Shown here in pieces: positions 10,237-17,591 of a stretch of DNA of 64,000 nucleotides (position 1 is the first letter of the stretch; the number at the start of each line of letters is the position of its first letter). The stretch lies in contig NZ_JACHCC010000005.1 in assembly GCF_014207135.1 (NCBI RefSeq), positions 1-64,000 on the forward strand, given 5' to 3'. Source of the stretch: Pedobacter cryoconitis. GTDB lineage: Bacteria; Bacteroidota; Bacteroidia; Sphingobacteriales; Sphingobacteriaceae. A program made the translations under genes and the position numbers. Under the pieces are notes generated by a model. It saw nothing but the letters and a program-made list of their open reading frames with translations, searched no databases and was not told the origin of the DNA.

Positions 10237-10265
10237 ATTGTAATTGTTTTATATTTTAGATGATA

Positions 10266-10580
10266 CTATTTTTCCGCTTTCTCCTGCCAGACCTGCAGGT
10301 AATCATAAGTGCTATAAGCTTCCGTGTCAAAAGCTCCCCAGGCGCCTCTTTCTATCGCAAGATTAACTTCACGGAGCCTGCTGACTGCAAACCTAAGCGT
10401 AACCACATGCCCCAGCCCTATCAGTACTTTCCAGCTCAGCACTTCGACATCTTCCGGAGGAAAAATCTTCCAGAATGCATTATTAGCTAAAATTGTGGAG
10501 ATAACATCCAGATTTTTATCCTGCTGATGCTTCAGCAAATAGGTAAGTTCCATGCTATTGTTCTGCTCATTGTTATTCAT
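10266..10580 (-). CDS. Hypothetical protein of about 104 residues, first gene after the TetR operator
   Basis: I do not recognise this family. The open frame extends to 10613, but the leading residues (a hydrophobic run before MNNNEQ) overlap the operator at 10602-10617, so I place the start at the ATG at 10578-10580. The product is soluble and mostly helical in appearance, rich in acidic residues, with WKIFPPEDVEVLSWKVL in the middle and no signal peptide or membrane span. It sits between tetR and the LLM oxidoreductase on the same strand and is probably co-expressed with the latter. Confidence 0.7.
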   Translation of the reverse strand: MNNNEQNNSMELTYLLKHQQDKNLDVISTILANNAFWKIFPPEDVEVLSWKVLIGLGHVVTLRFAVSRLREVNLAIERGAWGAFDTEAYSTYDYLQVWQEKAEK

Positions 10581-10601
10581 TGTGATTATCATTATTAATA
10601 A

Positions 10602-10617
10602 TAGAACGATCATTCTA
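10602..10617. promoter_or_regulatory. TetR operator O2, imperfect copy
   Basis: The sequence TAGAACgatcATTCTA is an inverted repeat with one mismatch per arm pair. It shares TAGAACGAT and TTCTA with the perfect operator upstream of tetR. It lies 21 bases before the 10580 start and 18 bases after the tetR stop, so it could give the enzyme genes their own TetR-controlled promoter. Confidence 0.7.
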
Positions 10618-10635
10618 CTATAGGGTAAAAAAAAG

Positions 10636-11211
10636 CTATTTCAAGCTTTCAATATTTTGTTTTGCCATCTGTTCAACCATTTCTCTGTCATCAAACAAGG
10701 CCTGCATCTGCCATAATCCTGCAAAACTGCCCACCATAAACTGCGCAGCCCTTTTAGCATCTTTTTTTAAAGAGATCTCTCCAGCCTGCTGTCCTTTAAT
10801 GATCAGGTCTTCGAAAATAAAAATAAGTCTCTGGGTTAGCTGTTTCAATAATTCGCGGACTCCGGGATCAAGAGGGGCGACTTCAAAAGATGACTTAACC
10901 ACCATACATACTTTTTTCTCTTCAAATGACCGGGCTATAGCTTTGTAAACAATAAGTTCGATAGCTTTTAGCGGTGATTCCTCACCAAGAGCAGCCAGTT
11001 TATACTCACTGTAGGTTTCCAGTGCATAACTCTGCAGGCTCTCAGTAAATAGCTTATACTTATCCCCGTAGGTATCGTACATACTCCTGCGGTTTACCTG
11101 CATTTCACTTACCAGATCCTGCATAGAAGTGACATGATACCCTTTTTCCCAAAATAGATCCCGGGCTTTCACTAATTTTTCGGTAGGGTCAAACTCTTTG
11201 CTACGTGCCAT
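10636..11211 (-). CDS. TetR/AcrR-family transcriptional repressor
   Basis: A 191-residue regulator with the N-terminal three-helix DNA-binding domain of the family: ARDLFWEKGYHVTSMQDLVSEMQVNRRSMYDTYGDKYKLF at about residues 17-56, here with the typical GxxxTSMQDLV turn and the YDTYGDK end of the recognition helix. The C-terminal half is the variable ligand pocket. Two related palindromes, one overlapping its own promoter (11229-11252) and one before the downstream genes (10602-10617), indicate autoregulation and control of the unknown protein, LLM oxidoreductase and esterase. The inducer is unknown but is probably a reactive or hydrophobic small molecule handled by these enzymes. Confidence 0.95.
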   Translation of the reverse strand: MARSKEFDPTEKLVKARDLFWEKGYHVTSMQDLVSEMQVNRRSMYDTYGDKYKLFTESLQSYALETYSEYKLAALGEESPLKAIELIVYKAIARSFEEKKVCMVVKSSFEVAPLDPGVRELLKQLTQRLIFIFEDLIIKGQQAGEISLKKDAKRAAQFMVGSFAGLWQMQALFDDREMVEQMAKQNIESLK

Positions 11212-11218
11212 AATGGTA

Positions 11219-11226
11219 CAAAGATA
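11219..11226 (-). promoter_or_regulatory. tetR promoter -7 element
   Basis: On the minus strand this reads TATCTTTG, an exact match to the Bacteroidota TAnnTTTG element. Only 7 bases separate it from the tetR ATG, so the transcript would be leaderless or nearly so. The perfect TetR operator lies directly upstream of it. Confidence 0.7.
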
Positions 11227-11228
11227 TA

Positions 11229-11252
11229 TAATTAGAACGATTGTTCTAATTA
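11229..11252. promoter_or_regulatory. TetR operator O1, perfect palindrome
   Basis: Ten-base arms TAATTAGAAC and GTTCTAATTA flank a 4-base spacer GATT with no mismatch. It occupies the region between the -33 and -7 elements of the tetR promoter, the usual position for a repressor that blocks its own transcription. The core is repeated at 10602-10617. Confidence 0.82.
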
Positions 11253-11342
11253 ATTTTAACTTATTTTACTACTAGGAGTGAATGAGTAATAAAAACCATC
11301 ATTATTTAAGCTAATTTGGCAGATCTCAACAACTGTTGCAAA

Positions 11343-11879
11343 ATGACCCCTCTCGAAAAATTCAAAGAAGATTATAATTCTAAAGCTTTCTTTATCCGGG
11401 ATTTAAATATCAAAGAGGTAAAGGAAGTAGCCTCTTCCTCTTATCTGGATCAACTATCAGAACCGACAGTTGTTACTTTGGTTTACCGGGAACAATTTCT
11501 GATTTGTGCACTTATCCTTTTAGCAATCACACTCTATTATTTCAGGTCGTCATTATACTTCTTCCCTCTCATTCCACTCCTCTATATTATTTATCCTGTA
11601 AGAGCGCTATTACGAAAGAAAAAAATGCCACAGATTAGTGTATATGCTGACCGGGAAAAGTTTGTCTTCCAGAATGAAAGTTATCTGTGGGCTGATATAG
11701 TAAAAGGATACATCATGGTTAAACAACAGGGACGCGGCAGTTCCGAAAGCTTTTTGTTACTGGAAGATCTGAATGGTACTATAAAAAGTATAGAAATTAA
11801 TGAACTAGGGATAAGTTATCAGAAATTAGCTGCAATTGTATATTATTACACCTATAAAAAAGAAGTTCACTTCAATTGA
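11343..11879 (+). CDS. Membrane protein with YcxB-like C-terminal domain
   Basis: A 178-residue inner-membrane protein. I start it at the ATG at 11343 (MTPLEKFKEDY) and not at an upstream TTG. Two hydrophobic helices at about residues 45-85 form a hairpin (FLICALILLAITLYYF and YFFPLIPLLYIIYPV); the cytosolic C-terminal half (ISVYADREKFVFQNESYLWADIVKGY) has the pattern of the YcxB-like family of unknown function. It diverges from tetR, with the operator region between them. No partner is evident. Confidence 0.75.
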   Translation: MTPLEKFKEDYNSKAFFIRDLNIKEVKEVASSSYLDQLSEPTVVTLVYREQFLICALILLAITLYYFRSSLYFFPLIPLLYIIYPVRALLRKKKMPQISVYADREKFVFQNESYLWADIVKGYIMVKQQGRGSSESFLLLEDLNGTIKSIEINELGISYQKLAAIVYYYTYKKEVHFN

Positions 11880-11944
11880 TTTTACGACCCGCATAAATAT
11901 TTAAAAACCTGCTTTTTCAACTATAAAAATTCAGGGCCTCTCTG

Positions 11945-11984
11945 TATCTTTATCACATCGAACCGGCAGCAATTTCTCTGCCGG
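11945..11984 (+). promoter_or_regulatory. Promoter-like element and 5' leader hairpin before the EamA gene
   Basis: TATCTTTA at 11945-11952 is one base from the -7 consensus. Immediately downstream, CCGGCAG (11963-11969) and CTGCCGG (11978-11984) form a 7-bp GC-rich stem with an 8-base loop. TATCACAT is repeated at 11951 and 11991, and GAACC at 11960 and 11986, so the hairpin is enclosed in a short direct repeat. It does not match a riboswitch class I know. Confidence 0.45.
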
Positions 11985-12058
11985 CGAACCTATCACATAT
12001 CGTCAAATCTTTCCGGACATTGGAGGTAGATCACAATAACGAAGGAAGATTTATTGTT

Positions 12059-12973
12059 ATGAATGCGAAAATCAAAGGTTATTTCTGGGCCTGTATATCA
12101 TCGGCCACATTTGGGCTCATCCCTCTGTTTGCTTTACCTTTAGTACAAAAAGGACTATCTCACGATACTGTTTTATGCTATCGTTTTGCCTGTGCATCTC
12201 TATTCATCTCCTTATGGATGCTGTTCAAAAAACAATCTTTTGCCGTTGAGAAAAAGGAACTCAGCCTGTTGATTGTTCTTGGAATATTATATGCTATCTC
12301 GGCCCAATGTCTGTTTATAAGTTATGATTATCTGGGCGTAGGTACAGCTTCGACGATTCTATTCCTTTATCCTGTATTTGTTGCAGTTCTGATGGCTGTT
12401 TTTTTCAAGGAAAGGATAAATGCGATAACAGCAGCGGCGATACTGATTGCTTTTTTGGGTGTTTCCCTTCTTTATAAAAGTGAAAACGGCATTACGCTAA
12501 ATCCAATGGGGATCGCTACCATTTTGTTCGCAGCATTTTGTTATGCCGTCTATATTGTTGTGGTCAACAAATCGAAGATCCAGTTGATGTCAGGCTATAA
12601 GCTAACCTTTTATGCAACAGCAATTAGCGCTACTTTCTTCTTCGTCAAAGCACAAATAACTGGTGGGTTAGCACCGATACCAGATGCCACTGCCGTGGCT
12701 GATTTGATTTTACTAGCTCTTTTTGCTACAGCATTATCCTGTCTGGCGATGATATTCGCAGTACAGTATATCGGCTCTACAGCCACGGCTATATTAGGAG
12801 CTCTCGAGCCGGTAGTTGCGGTCGCCGTAGGTATCCTGGTGTTTAAAGAAGCGATCACCAGAAATCTTGTCTTAGGGATCTTATTGATTCTCAGTGCCGT
12901 TTTATTAATCATCCTTTCCGATTATTTACATCAAAAACTCAGCAAAAAAGAACCTGAAAAAATTAACTGTTAA
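12059..12973 (+). CDS. EamA-family (DMT superfamily) transporter
   Basis: A 304-residue inner-membrane protein with ten predicted helices arranged as two EamA repeats (about residues 8-140 and 150-290). Characteristic segments are YRFACASLFISLWML, STILFLYPVFVAVLMAVFFKERI in the first repeat and ATAILGALEPVVAVAVGILVFKEAIT in the second. The start at 12059 (MNAKIKGYFWACISS) is preferred over the upstream TTG. Family members export amino acids, purines or other metabolites. It has a hairpin-bearing 5' leader and is followed 67 bases later by the methionine aminopeptidase gene, which has its own promoter. Confidence 0.92.
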   Translation: MNAKIKGYFWACISSATFGLIPLFALPLVQKGLSHDTVLCYRFACASLFISLWMLFKKQSFAVEKKELSLLIVLGILYAISAQCLFISYDYLGVGTASTILFLYPVFVAVLMAVFFKERINAITAAAILIAFLGVSLLYKSENGITLNPMGIATILFAAFCYAVYIVVVNKSKIQLMSGYKLTFYATAISATFFFVKAQITGGLAPIPDATAVADLILLALFATALSCLAMIFAVQYIGSTATAILGALEPVVAVAVGILVFKEAITRNLVLGILLILSAVLLIILSDYLHQKLSKKEPEKINC

Positions 12974-13026
12974 TATATTTCCCAAAACTCTTCATAAAAC
13001 TACTTTTACTATAACCAGGTACTTAC

Positions 13027-13034
13027 TATCTTTG
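13027..13034 (+). promoter_or_regulatory. Methionine aminopeptidase promoter -7 element
   Basis: TATCTTTG matches the consensus exactly and ends 6 bases before the ATG at 13041, implying a leaderless or nearly leaderless mRNA. Confidence 0.65.
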
Positions 13035-13040
13035 TAAACT

Positions 13041-13847
13041 ATGATTATTTATAAAACTGAAGATGAAATAAAATTGATGCAGATCAGTGCGTTGCTTGTC
13101 AGTGCGACTATTGCAGAAATTGCTAAAATACTTAAACCGGGATTAACAACTTTACAACTGGACAAAATCGCCGGCGAATTTATTGCTGATCATCAGGCAA
13201 CACCTTCTTTTTTAAACTTTCACGGTTACCCTTACAATATTACCACTTCGGTAAATGACGCAGTAGTACATGGTTTCCCAAATGATGTTCCACTTCGGGA
13301 CGGCGATATCATTTCGGTAGATGTAGGCGCTTATAAAAATGGATTTCATGGAGATCATGCTTATACCTTTATTATCGGTGAAGTTGATCAGGTCATCCTG
13401 AAACTTGTCCGTGTAACCAAAGAATCCTTATACGAAGGAATTAAACAGGCTGTTGTCGGAAAACGTGTAGGAGATATTGCCAATGCCATCCAGGTTCACA
13501 CGGAAAAAGAAGGTTATGGCGTTGTCAAAGAACTGGTAGGACATGGTCTTGGCAGAGATATGCATGAAGATCCTCAGGTACCAAATTATGGTAGAAAAGG
13601 AACTGGTGTCATGTTGAAGGAGAATATGACCCTGGCTATTGAACCTATGATTAATATGGGTAGCAGACATATCTTCACCGAAGAAGACGGATGGACGGTT
13701 AAAACTGAAGATGGTCAGCCTTCTGTTCACTTTGAACATGATGTGTGTGTTAAAAAAGGTCAGGCATTAATCTTGTCGGATTATGCACCAATCGAAAAAG
13801 CAGAAAAAGCAAATAAGGAACTCAACTCTTCTTATTACGAATTATAA
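13041..13847 (+). CDS. map: Type I methionine aminopeptidase
   Basis: A 268-residue cytosolic metalloenzyme that removes the initiator methionine from new proteins. All five metal ligands of the pita-bread fold can be seen in order: Asp in SVDVGAY (about 94), Asp in HGDHAYTF (about 105), His in GHGLGRDMHEDP (about 169), Glu in LAIEPMIN (about 202) and Glu in HFEHDV (about 233). HGFPND, upstream of these, is also typical. It lies outside the ribosomal-protein cluster where the housekeeping copy usually sits in Bacteroidota, so it may be a second, paralogous copy. It has its own promoter and a strong terminator. Confidence 0.96.
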   Translation: MIIYKTEDEIKLMQISALLVSATIAEIAKILKPGLTTLQLDKIAGEFIADHQATPSFLNFHGYPYNITTSVNDAVVHGFPNDVPLRDGDIISVDVGAYKNGFHGDHAYTFIIGEVDQVILKLVRVTKESLYEGIKQAVVGKRVGDIANAIQVHTEKEGYGVVKELVGHGLGRDMHEDPQVPNYGRKGTGVMLKENMTLAIEPMINMGSRHIFTEEDGWTVKTEDGQPSVHFEHDVCVKKGQALILSDYAPIEKAEKANKELNSSYYEL

Positions 13848-13867
13848 TAATCCTCATCGGATTATAT

Positions 13868-13892
13868 AAAAGCCCTGTTTGACAGGGCTTTT
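13868..13892. terminator. Bidirectional terminator between map and an AraC gene
   Basis: AAAGCCCTGT, loop TTG, ACAGGGCTTT form a 10-bp stem flanked by A and T runs on both sides, so it can stop transcription from both convergent genes. Its right arm touches the stop codon of the AraC gene. Confidence 0.9.
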
Positions 13893-14814
13893 ATATTTTA
13901 ATCGCTTTTGGTAAAACTCCAAACTTCCTTTTAAACGCCGAGCTGAAATGTTGAGGATAGCTGTAACCAATCCGTTCTGAAACCTCATTGACGTTTAAAC
14001 CTTCATCCTGCAAAAGTCTTTTCGCTTCCAACATCCGCAGGTCACGTAAATAACCGAATACCGTATGATTAAACAACTCTTTAAACCCAGCCTTAAGTTT
14101 TGTTTGATTTATTCCCGCTTCCCTGGCTAAATCTACAATGGATAAATCAGCGAAATAATTCAGGTCGAGGTATTCTTTAACAGCATACAGACAGTCAATA
14201 TCATACCTTTTCAATTTCGATTCTCTTTTGTTCAAACGATCCAGCTGGCTGACCTGTGCTAAAAACAGCTGAACAGCTTTTGATTCAAGATATATCCCCT
14301 TCAGGTCGCCAGTATATGGGGCATGTTCCATACTATATATAATCTCATACATTTCGGGGAGCATGTCAGCAACATGATTGGAACGCCGGTGAAAATTCAT
14401 TAAGAAATCGCTTTCTTCGGTCACCAGATTATTAAAAAACCGATCGGAAATACTCAATTCAAAAAAGGTCCTGGGATGTTTCTGCGTCGGAGCTATCGAT
14501 AAATCATAACTTCCTGCCATTTGCTGATAGACCATAAACTGCTTTTCTCTCAGTGACTCACGCTGCGCCTCCACGACCGAATCAGACAGTTGAAAATGAG
14601 AAACGATAGCTGGTTTATCAGATTGAATGGTTAATATCCTTTGCGTTGGATTCGTATAACTTCCCCAGCATAATTCAATTTGCCTGAATGTAACCTCTTC
14701 CAGAAACATCGAATATCCTGAATCATCCTGGAAAATATATTTATTCTTCATTAATGAACTGACCTCTTTTGATTTCAGGTCATTTGCTGTTGCTTGAATA
14801 GTTATACGCATCAC
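13891..14814 (-). CDS. AraC-family transcriptional regulator
   Basis: A 307-residue regulator. The C-terminal third has the two helix-turn-helix motifs of the family: LSIVDLAREAGINQTKLKAGFKELF (about 225-250) and LNVNEVSERIGYSYPQHFSSAFKRKFG (about 270-298). The N-terminal part resembles a ligand-binding or dimerisation domain of the PchR type, without a clear cupin signature. It diverges from the NmrA-like gene at 14903 with an 88-base intergenic gap that holds a direct repeat spaced 21 bases apart. That arrangement suggests it controls that gene. Confidence 0.92.
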   Translation of the reverse strand: MMRITIQATANDLKSKEVSSLMKNKYIFQDDSGYSMFLEEVTFRQIELCWGSYTNPTQRILTIQSDKPAIVSHFQLSDSVVEAQRESLREKQFMVYQQMAGSYDLSIAPTQKHPRTFFELSISDRFFNNLVTEESDFLMNFHRRSNHVADMLPEMYEIIYSMEHAPYTGDLKGIYLESKAVQLFLAQVSQLDRLNKRESKLKRYDIDCLYAVKEYLDLNYFADLSIVDLAREAGINQTKLKAGFKELFNHTVFGYLRDLRMLEAKRLLQDEGLNVNEVSERIGYSYPQHFSSAFKRKFGVLPKAIKI

Positions 14815-14823
14815 ATTTCTTTT

Positions 14824-14850
14824 TGCGTTGTTTTGACTTCCTTATGCGTT
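14824..14850. promoter_or_regulatory. Direct repeat, candidate AraC binding site
   Basis: TGCGTT occurs at 14824-14829 and again at 14845-14850, exactly 21 bases apart, so both copies face the same side of the helix. This is the usual spacing for the half-sites of an AraC monomer pair. A third copy, partly matching, lies on the other strand at the beginning of the AraC gene. Confidence 0.45.
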
Positions 14851-14872
14851 AGAAGACAGGGCTTAACCTCTC

Positions 14873-14880
14873 TAAATTTG
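14873..14880 (+). promoter_or_regulatory. Promoter -7 element of the NmrA-like gene
   Basis: TAAATTTG is an exact TAnnTTTG match, 22 bases before the ATG at 14903 and just downstream of the direct repeat described at 14824-14850. Confidence 0.6.
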
Positions 14881-14902
14881 CTGTTGTAAAAGTAGTTATA
14901 AT

Positions 14903-15787
14903 ATGACAAAATCAGGAAATATTACAGTTTTCGGAGCAACCGGAAATATAGGTATTGAATTACTGCACCATTTATCAAAAGCACAGCTGAGTACTGTTGC
15001 TGTAACAAGGGATATCAATAAGGCAAAACCAATGGACAATGTCCGGTGGATAGAGGCAGACATTACTGATCAGGCTTCCTTACAAAATGTGTTAAAACAT
15101 GGTGGGACAGTATTTCTGCTTTCAGGACATGGGCCGGCATTTGTTCAGCAGCAAAAGAACGTTATTGAAGTTGCCGCAGCCTATGGTGTGCATCATCTGG
15201 TCAAATTATCATCGGGTGCTGTAGCTCAGGATTCACCCTTTTATATTCCGGATTCCTTTATCGGAAAAGCACATGGCGAAGTGGAACAATTCCTTAAATC
15301 TTCAGGATTAAACTGGACCATACTACAGCCTAACGCTTTCATGCAGAACTGGCTTGGAGATCTGGCAGTCACGGTAAAACAGGAGCATAAAATCTATGAA
15401 GCAACTGCTGAAGGCAAAAGAGCATATATCGATCTGAGAGATATTAGTGAGGTCGCGTTTAAAGTATTGACTGAACCTGAAAAACATGCCGGTAAAACTT
15501 ACCTGCTTACAGGTCAGGAAGCTGTAAATTTCTATGATGTAGCAGAAATCATCAGCGAGGTCACCGGAAAAGAAACCGGGTTTACTGCATTGAGTATCGC
15601 AGGTGCGAGAGAAAGACTGGAGAAAAAAGGTCTGCCACTTATAGCCATACAATCTATACTTGCTTACGCAGAGGCCCAGAGGGAAGGAAAGACAGCTTAT
15701 GTAAGTGATGCTGTTTCAACTATTCTTAAAAGACCGGCGAGATCTGTTCAGTCATTTGTCGAAGATCATCTTGCCTATTTCAGATAA
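14903..15787 (+). CDS. NmrA-like NAD(P)-binding protein (atypical SDR)
   Basis: A 294-residue Rossmann-fold protein. The dinucleotide loop is FGATGNIGIELLHHL near the N-terminus (about residues 10-24). There is no YxxxK catalytic pair in the usual place; LVKLSSGAVAQDSPFY and WTILQPNAFMQNWLG are typical of the NmrA/HSCARG branch, which senses redox state or reduces quinones (as QorB does). It diverges from an AraC regulator and is followed by a terminator hairpin at 15811-15850. The function is therefore either a quinone or aldehyde reductase or an NADP sensor; sequence alone does not decide. Confidence 0.9.
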   Translation: MTKSGNITVFGATGNIGIELLHHLSKAQLSTVAVTRDINKAKPMDNVRWIEADITDQASLQNVLKHGGTVFLLSGHGPAFVQQQKNVIEVAAAYGVHHLVKLSSGAVAQDSPFYIPDSFIGKAHGEVEQFLKSSGLNWTILQPNAFMQNWLGDLAVTVKQEHKIYEATAEGKRAYIDLRDISEVAFKVLTEPEKHAGKTYLLTGQEAVNFYDVAEIISEVTGKETGFTALSIAGARERLEKKGLPLIAIQSILAYAEAQREGKTAYVSDAVSTILKRPARSVQSFVEDHLAYFR

Positions 15788-15810
15788 TCAGTTATAATTG
15801 GGTGTGATTT

Positions 15811-15850
15811 AAACAACCCCTTCTTTAAGGTTTTAGAGAGGGGGCTGTTT
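15811..15850 (+). terminator. Terminator of the NmrA-like gene
   Basis: AAACAACCCC and GGGGCTGTTT form a 10-bp stem with one mismatch and a 20-base loop, followed by a T run. It lies in the short gap between two convergent genes. Confidence 0.7.
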
Positions 15851-15860
15851 TAACTTTGAT

Positions 15861-17543
15861 CTACTCCCTTTCTCCGATCAGTACACCGGATACATTCCAT
15901 GCACTGAAACTCGTTCCTTCAGGTTTACCCTGGGGTATAGCTACTTTTAAAATATGTTTTCCAGCACTCAGCTCTGGCAGAGGAATTTCTACAGGCAGGG
16001 TAATCGTCCCCGGACACCAGTTAGAGCGGCTCAGATCAGAAGAAGATAAACCATTGCCAAAATTGCCAGAAGCAGGGTTTAACATCCGGTAAGTAGCACA
16101 GTCTTCTCTCCAGGGAATAAAATTATACACCCGTTTACCATCTACGAAAATTTCATTCTGTCTGGGTACAAATTCATCCCCATTCTCCCATCCCCCATGT
16201 CCGGTTGTCAGATATCTTAAACGGAGGTTTTTAACTCCGGCAGGTACAGTAACAGAAACAGTAAGCGAATCTTTATCAAACATTGTGGCGTACTCCTGTC
16301 CTGCCATTTCCATTAAGTTGGTGGTATTGAAAGCTGGCATGAGCCAGGTGTTCTTCAGTTTTTTGTCTTCCCCCTCCTCTGCTGGATAGTATTTCAGGTA
16401 CAAACTGGCCTTATGACCGCCTTTGTCATAATTACCAATAAAAACACCAATCCATACCTCGCCTTGCAGCGCTGGTAATAAAGCAGTGATGTCTTGTTTA
16501 TAAACTACAGAATCTGCCCAGTTATATCCCTTTATTTTCGCCTGTGCATTAAAATGTCCAACTCCGAAAGAAGTAAAAAACCGCATTAGCTCCAAAGGTG
16601 GTAAATACTGGTCTGTAGCTGTTACCCCCTGATATTTCTTACCATTTTTAGCTTCATATACCGGAAGTACCTGTAAGCCATTCTGAAGGGCTTTCAGGAA
16701 AGATATATTTTTATCTACCGGAATCATAAAGACAGAGCCTGTACGGTCATAAGCGTCACCATTGGAGTGCTGTACCAGTTCAGCGAAAAGGTTTTGTCCC
16801 GCTGCTGCTGCCGGAAGTTTTACTTTTTTAAGGATAACAGTCCCTCCCGCGAAATGATAAGTAACATTGGATTGCTCACCTGCAGGGTTTTCAATCTTTT
16901 TACCAAAAGAGATCTGCTCATCGTTAAAAATCTGTATAGTGGAATACCTGCTCTCAATAACCTGGCGCTGATAGGCTGGTTCATCCAGTAAAACTCCCCA
17001 TTGTGCTGGCCAGGCGAGTTCGGCAGGGTTAATTTTGCGGTAATCAATTTTGGTAGCTATGGTTTCAGAATTCCCATTGCGGATTACTTTTAGAATCAGC
17101 CCCAGGTCGGGACCAATCGAAATGGCAGGTGTACCTTTAATTTTTAAATCATTATTATACCATACCTCAATAGTATTGGAACGGATAAACAGTTTTGCCT
17201 TTTTACAGGCAATACCACAGATGGTATCTATGCCGGGGAGTAATTCGGCTTTAATGTACTCTGAAAATGGTTTCTTAAGGGTATATAAAGTACCTTTACT
17301 ATGGAGTACCTGACAGGTTACTCCTTCTTTAAATTCCAGAAACTGTTCTTCAGTCTGTTTATCCTGACGGACCAGGTGAGCCTGCGTCCCGACAGTAAAT
17401 AGTTTTAGCTCTCCACCAGTAGCTTTCCCATTACTACGAAACTTATAAGTCACAACTGCCTGGGAAAGATCAGCATTCTTCTTTTGTGCAAATAATGAGG
17501 AACTCATTAAAAGCAACATATATCCGGTTATTAAGGTTTTCAT
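15861..17543 (-). CDS. Secreted peptide-N-glycosidase F-like protein with N-terminal GLPGLI-like domain
   Basis: A 560-residue exported protein. The start at 17543 gives MKTLITGYMLLLMSSSLFAQ, a clear signal peptide. Residues of about 25-190 resemble the GLPGLI family (ICGIACKKAKLFI, VWYNNDLKIKGTPA, LGLILKVIRNGN). The rest matches the two-domain PNGase F fold: GHGGWENGDEFVPRQNEI, then WREDCATYR and SRSNWCPGT near the C-terminus. PNGase F removes intact N-glycans from glycoproteins by cleaving the Asn side-chain amide. The N-terminal module could instead be the bowl-like domain known in PNGase F-II. It would act in the periplasm or outside, with no glycan-use genes nearby. Confidence 0.82.
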   Translation of the reverse strand: MKTLITGYMLLLMSSSLFAQKKNADLSQAVVTYKFRSNGKATGGELKLFTVGTQAHLVRQDKQTEEQFLEFKEGVTCQVLHSKGTLYTLKKPFSEYIKAELLPGIDTICGIACKKAKLFIRSNTIEVWYNNDLKIKGTPAISIGPDLGLILKVIRNGNSETIATKIDYRKINPAELAWPAQWGVLLDEPAYQRQVIESRYSTIQIFNDEQISFGKKIENPAGEQSNVTYHFAGGTVILKKVKLPAAAAGQNLFAELVQHSNGDAYDRTGSVFMIPVDKNISFLKALQNGLQVLPVYEAKNGKKYQGVTATDQYLPPLELMRFFTSFGVGHFNAQAKIKGYNWADSVVYKQDITALLPALQGEVWIGVFIGNYDKGGHKASLYLKYYPAEEGEDKKLKNTWLMPAFNTTNLMEMAGQEYATMFDKDSLTVSVTVPAGVKNLRLRYLTTGHGGWENGDEFVPRQNEIFVDGKRVYNFIPWREDCATYRMLNPASGNFGNGLSSSDLSRSNWCPGTITLPVEIPLPELSAGKHILKVAIPQGKPEGTSFSAWNVSGVLIGERE

Positions 17544-17591
17544 TGGAGGTAAAGTTAAGCATAGAGACATTAATTAACAGATTAGCGTAAA

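Noticed and set aside
11963..11984. Known riboswitch before the EamA gene
   Set aside because: The single stem and flanking repeats do not match any class I can recognise; kept only as an unclassified leader.
12610..12912. Open frame on the minus strand inside the EamA gene
   Set aside because: Composition is that of an antisense shadow of membrane helices, with no start site of its own.
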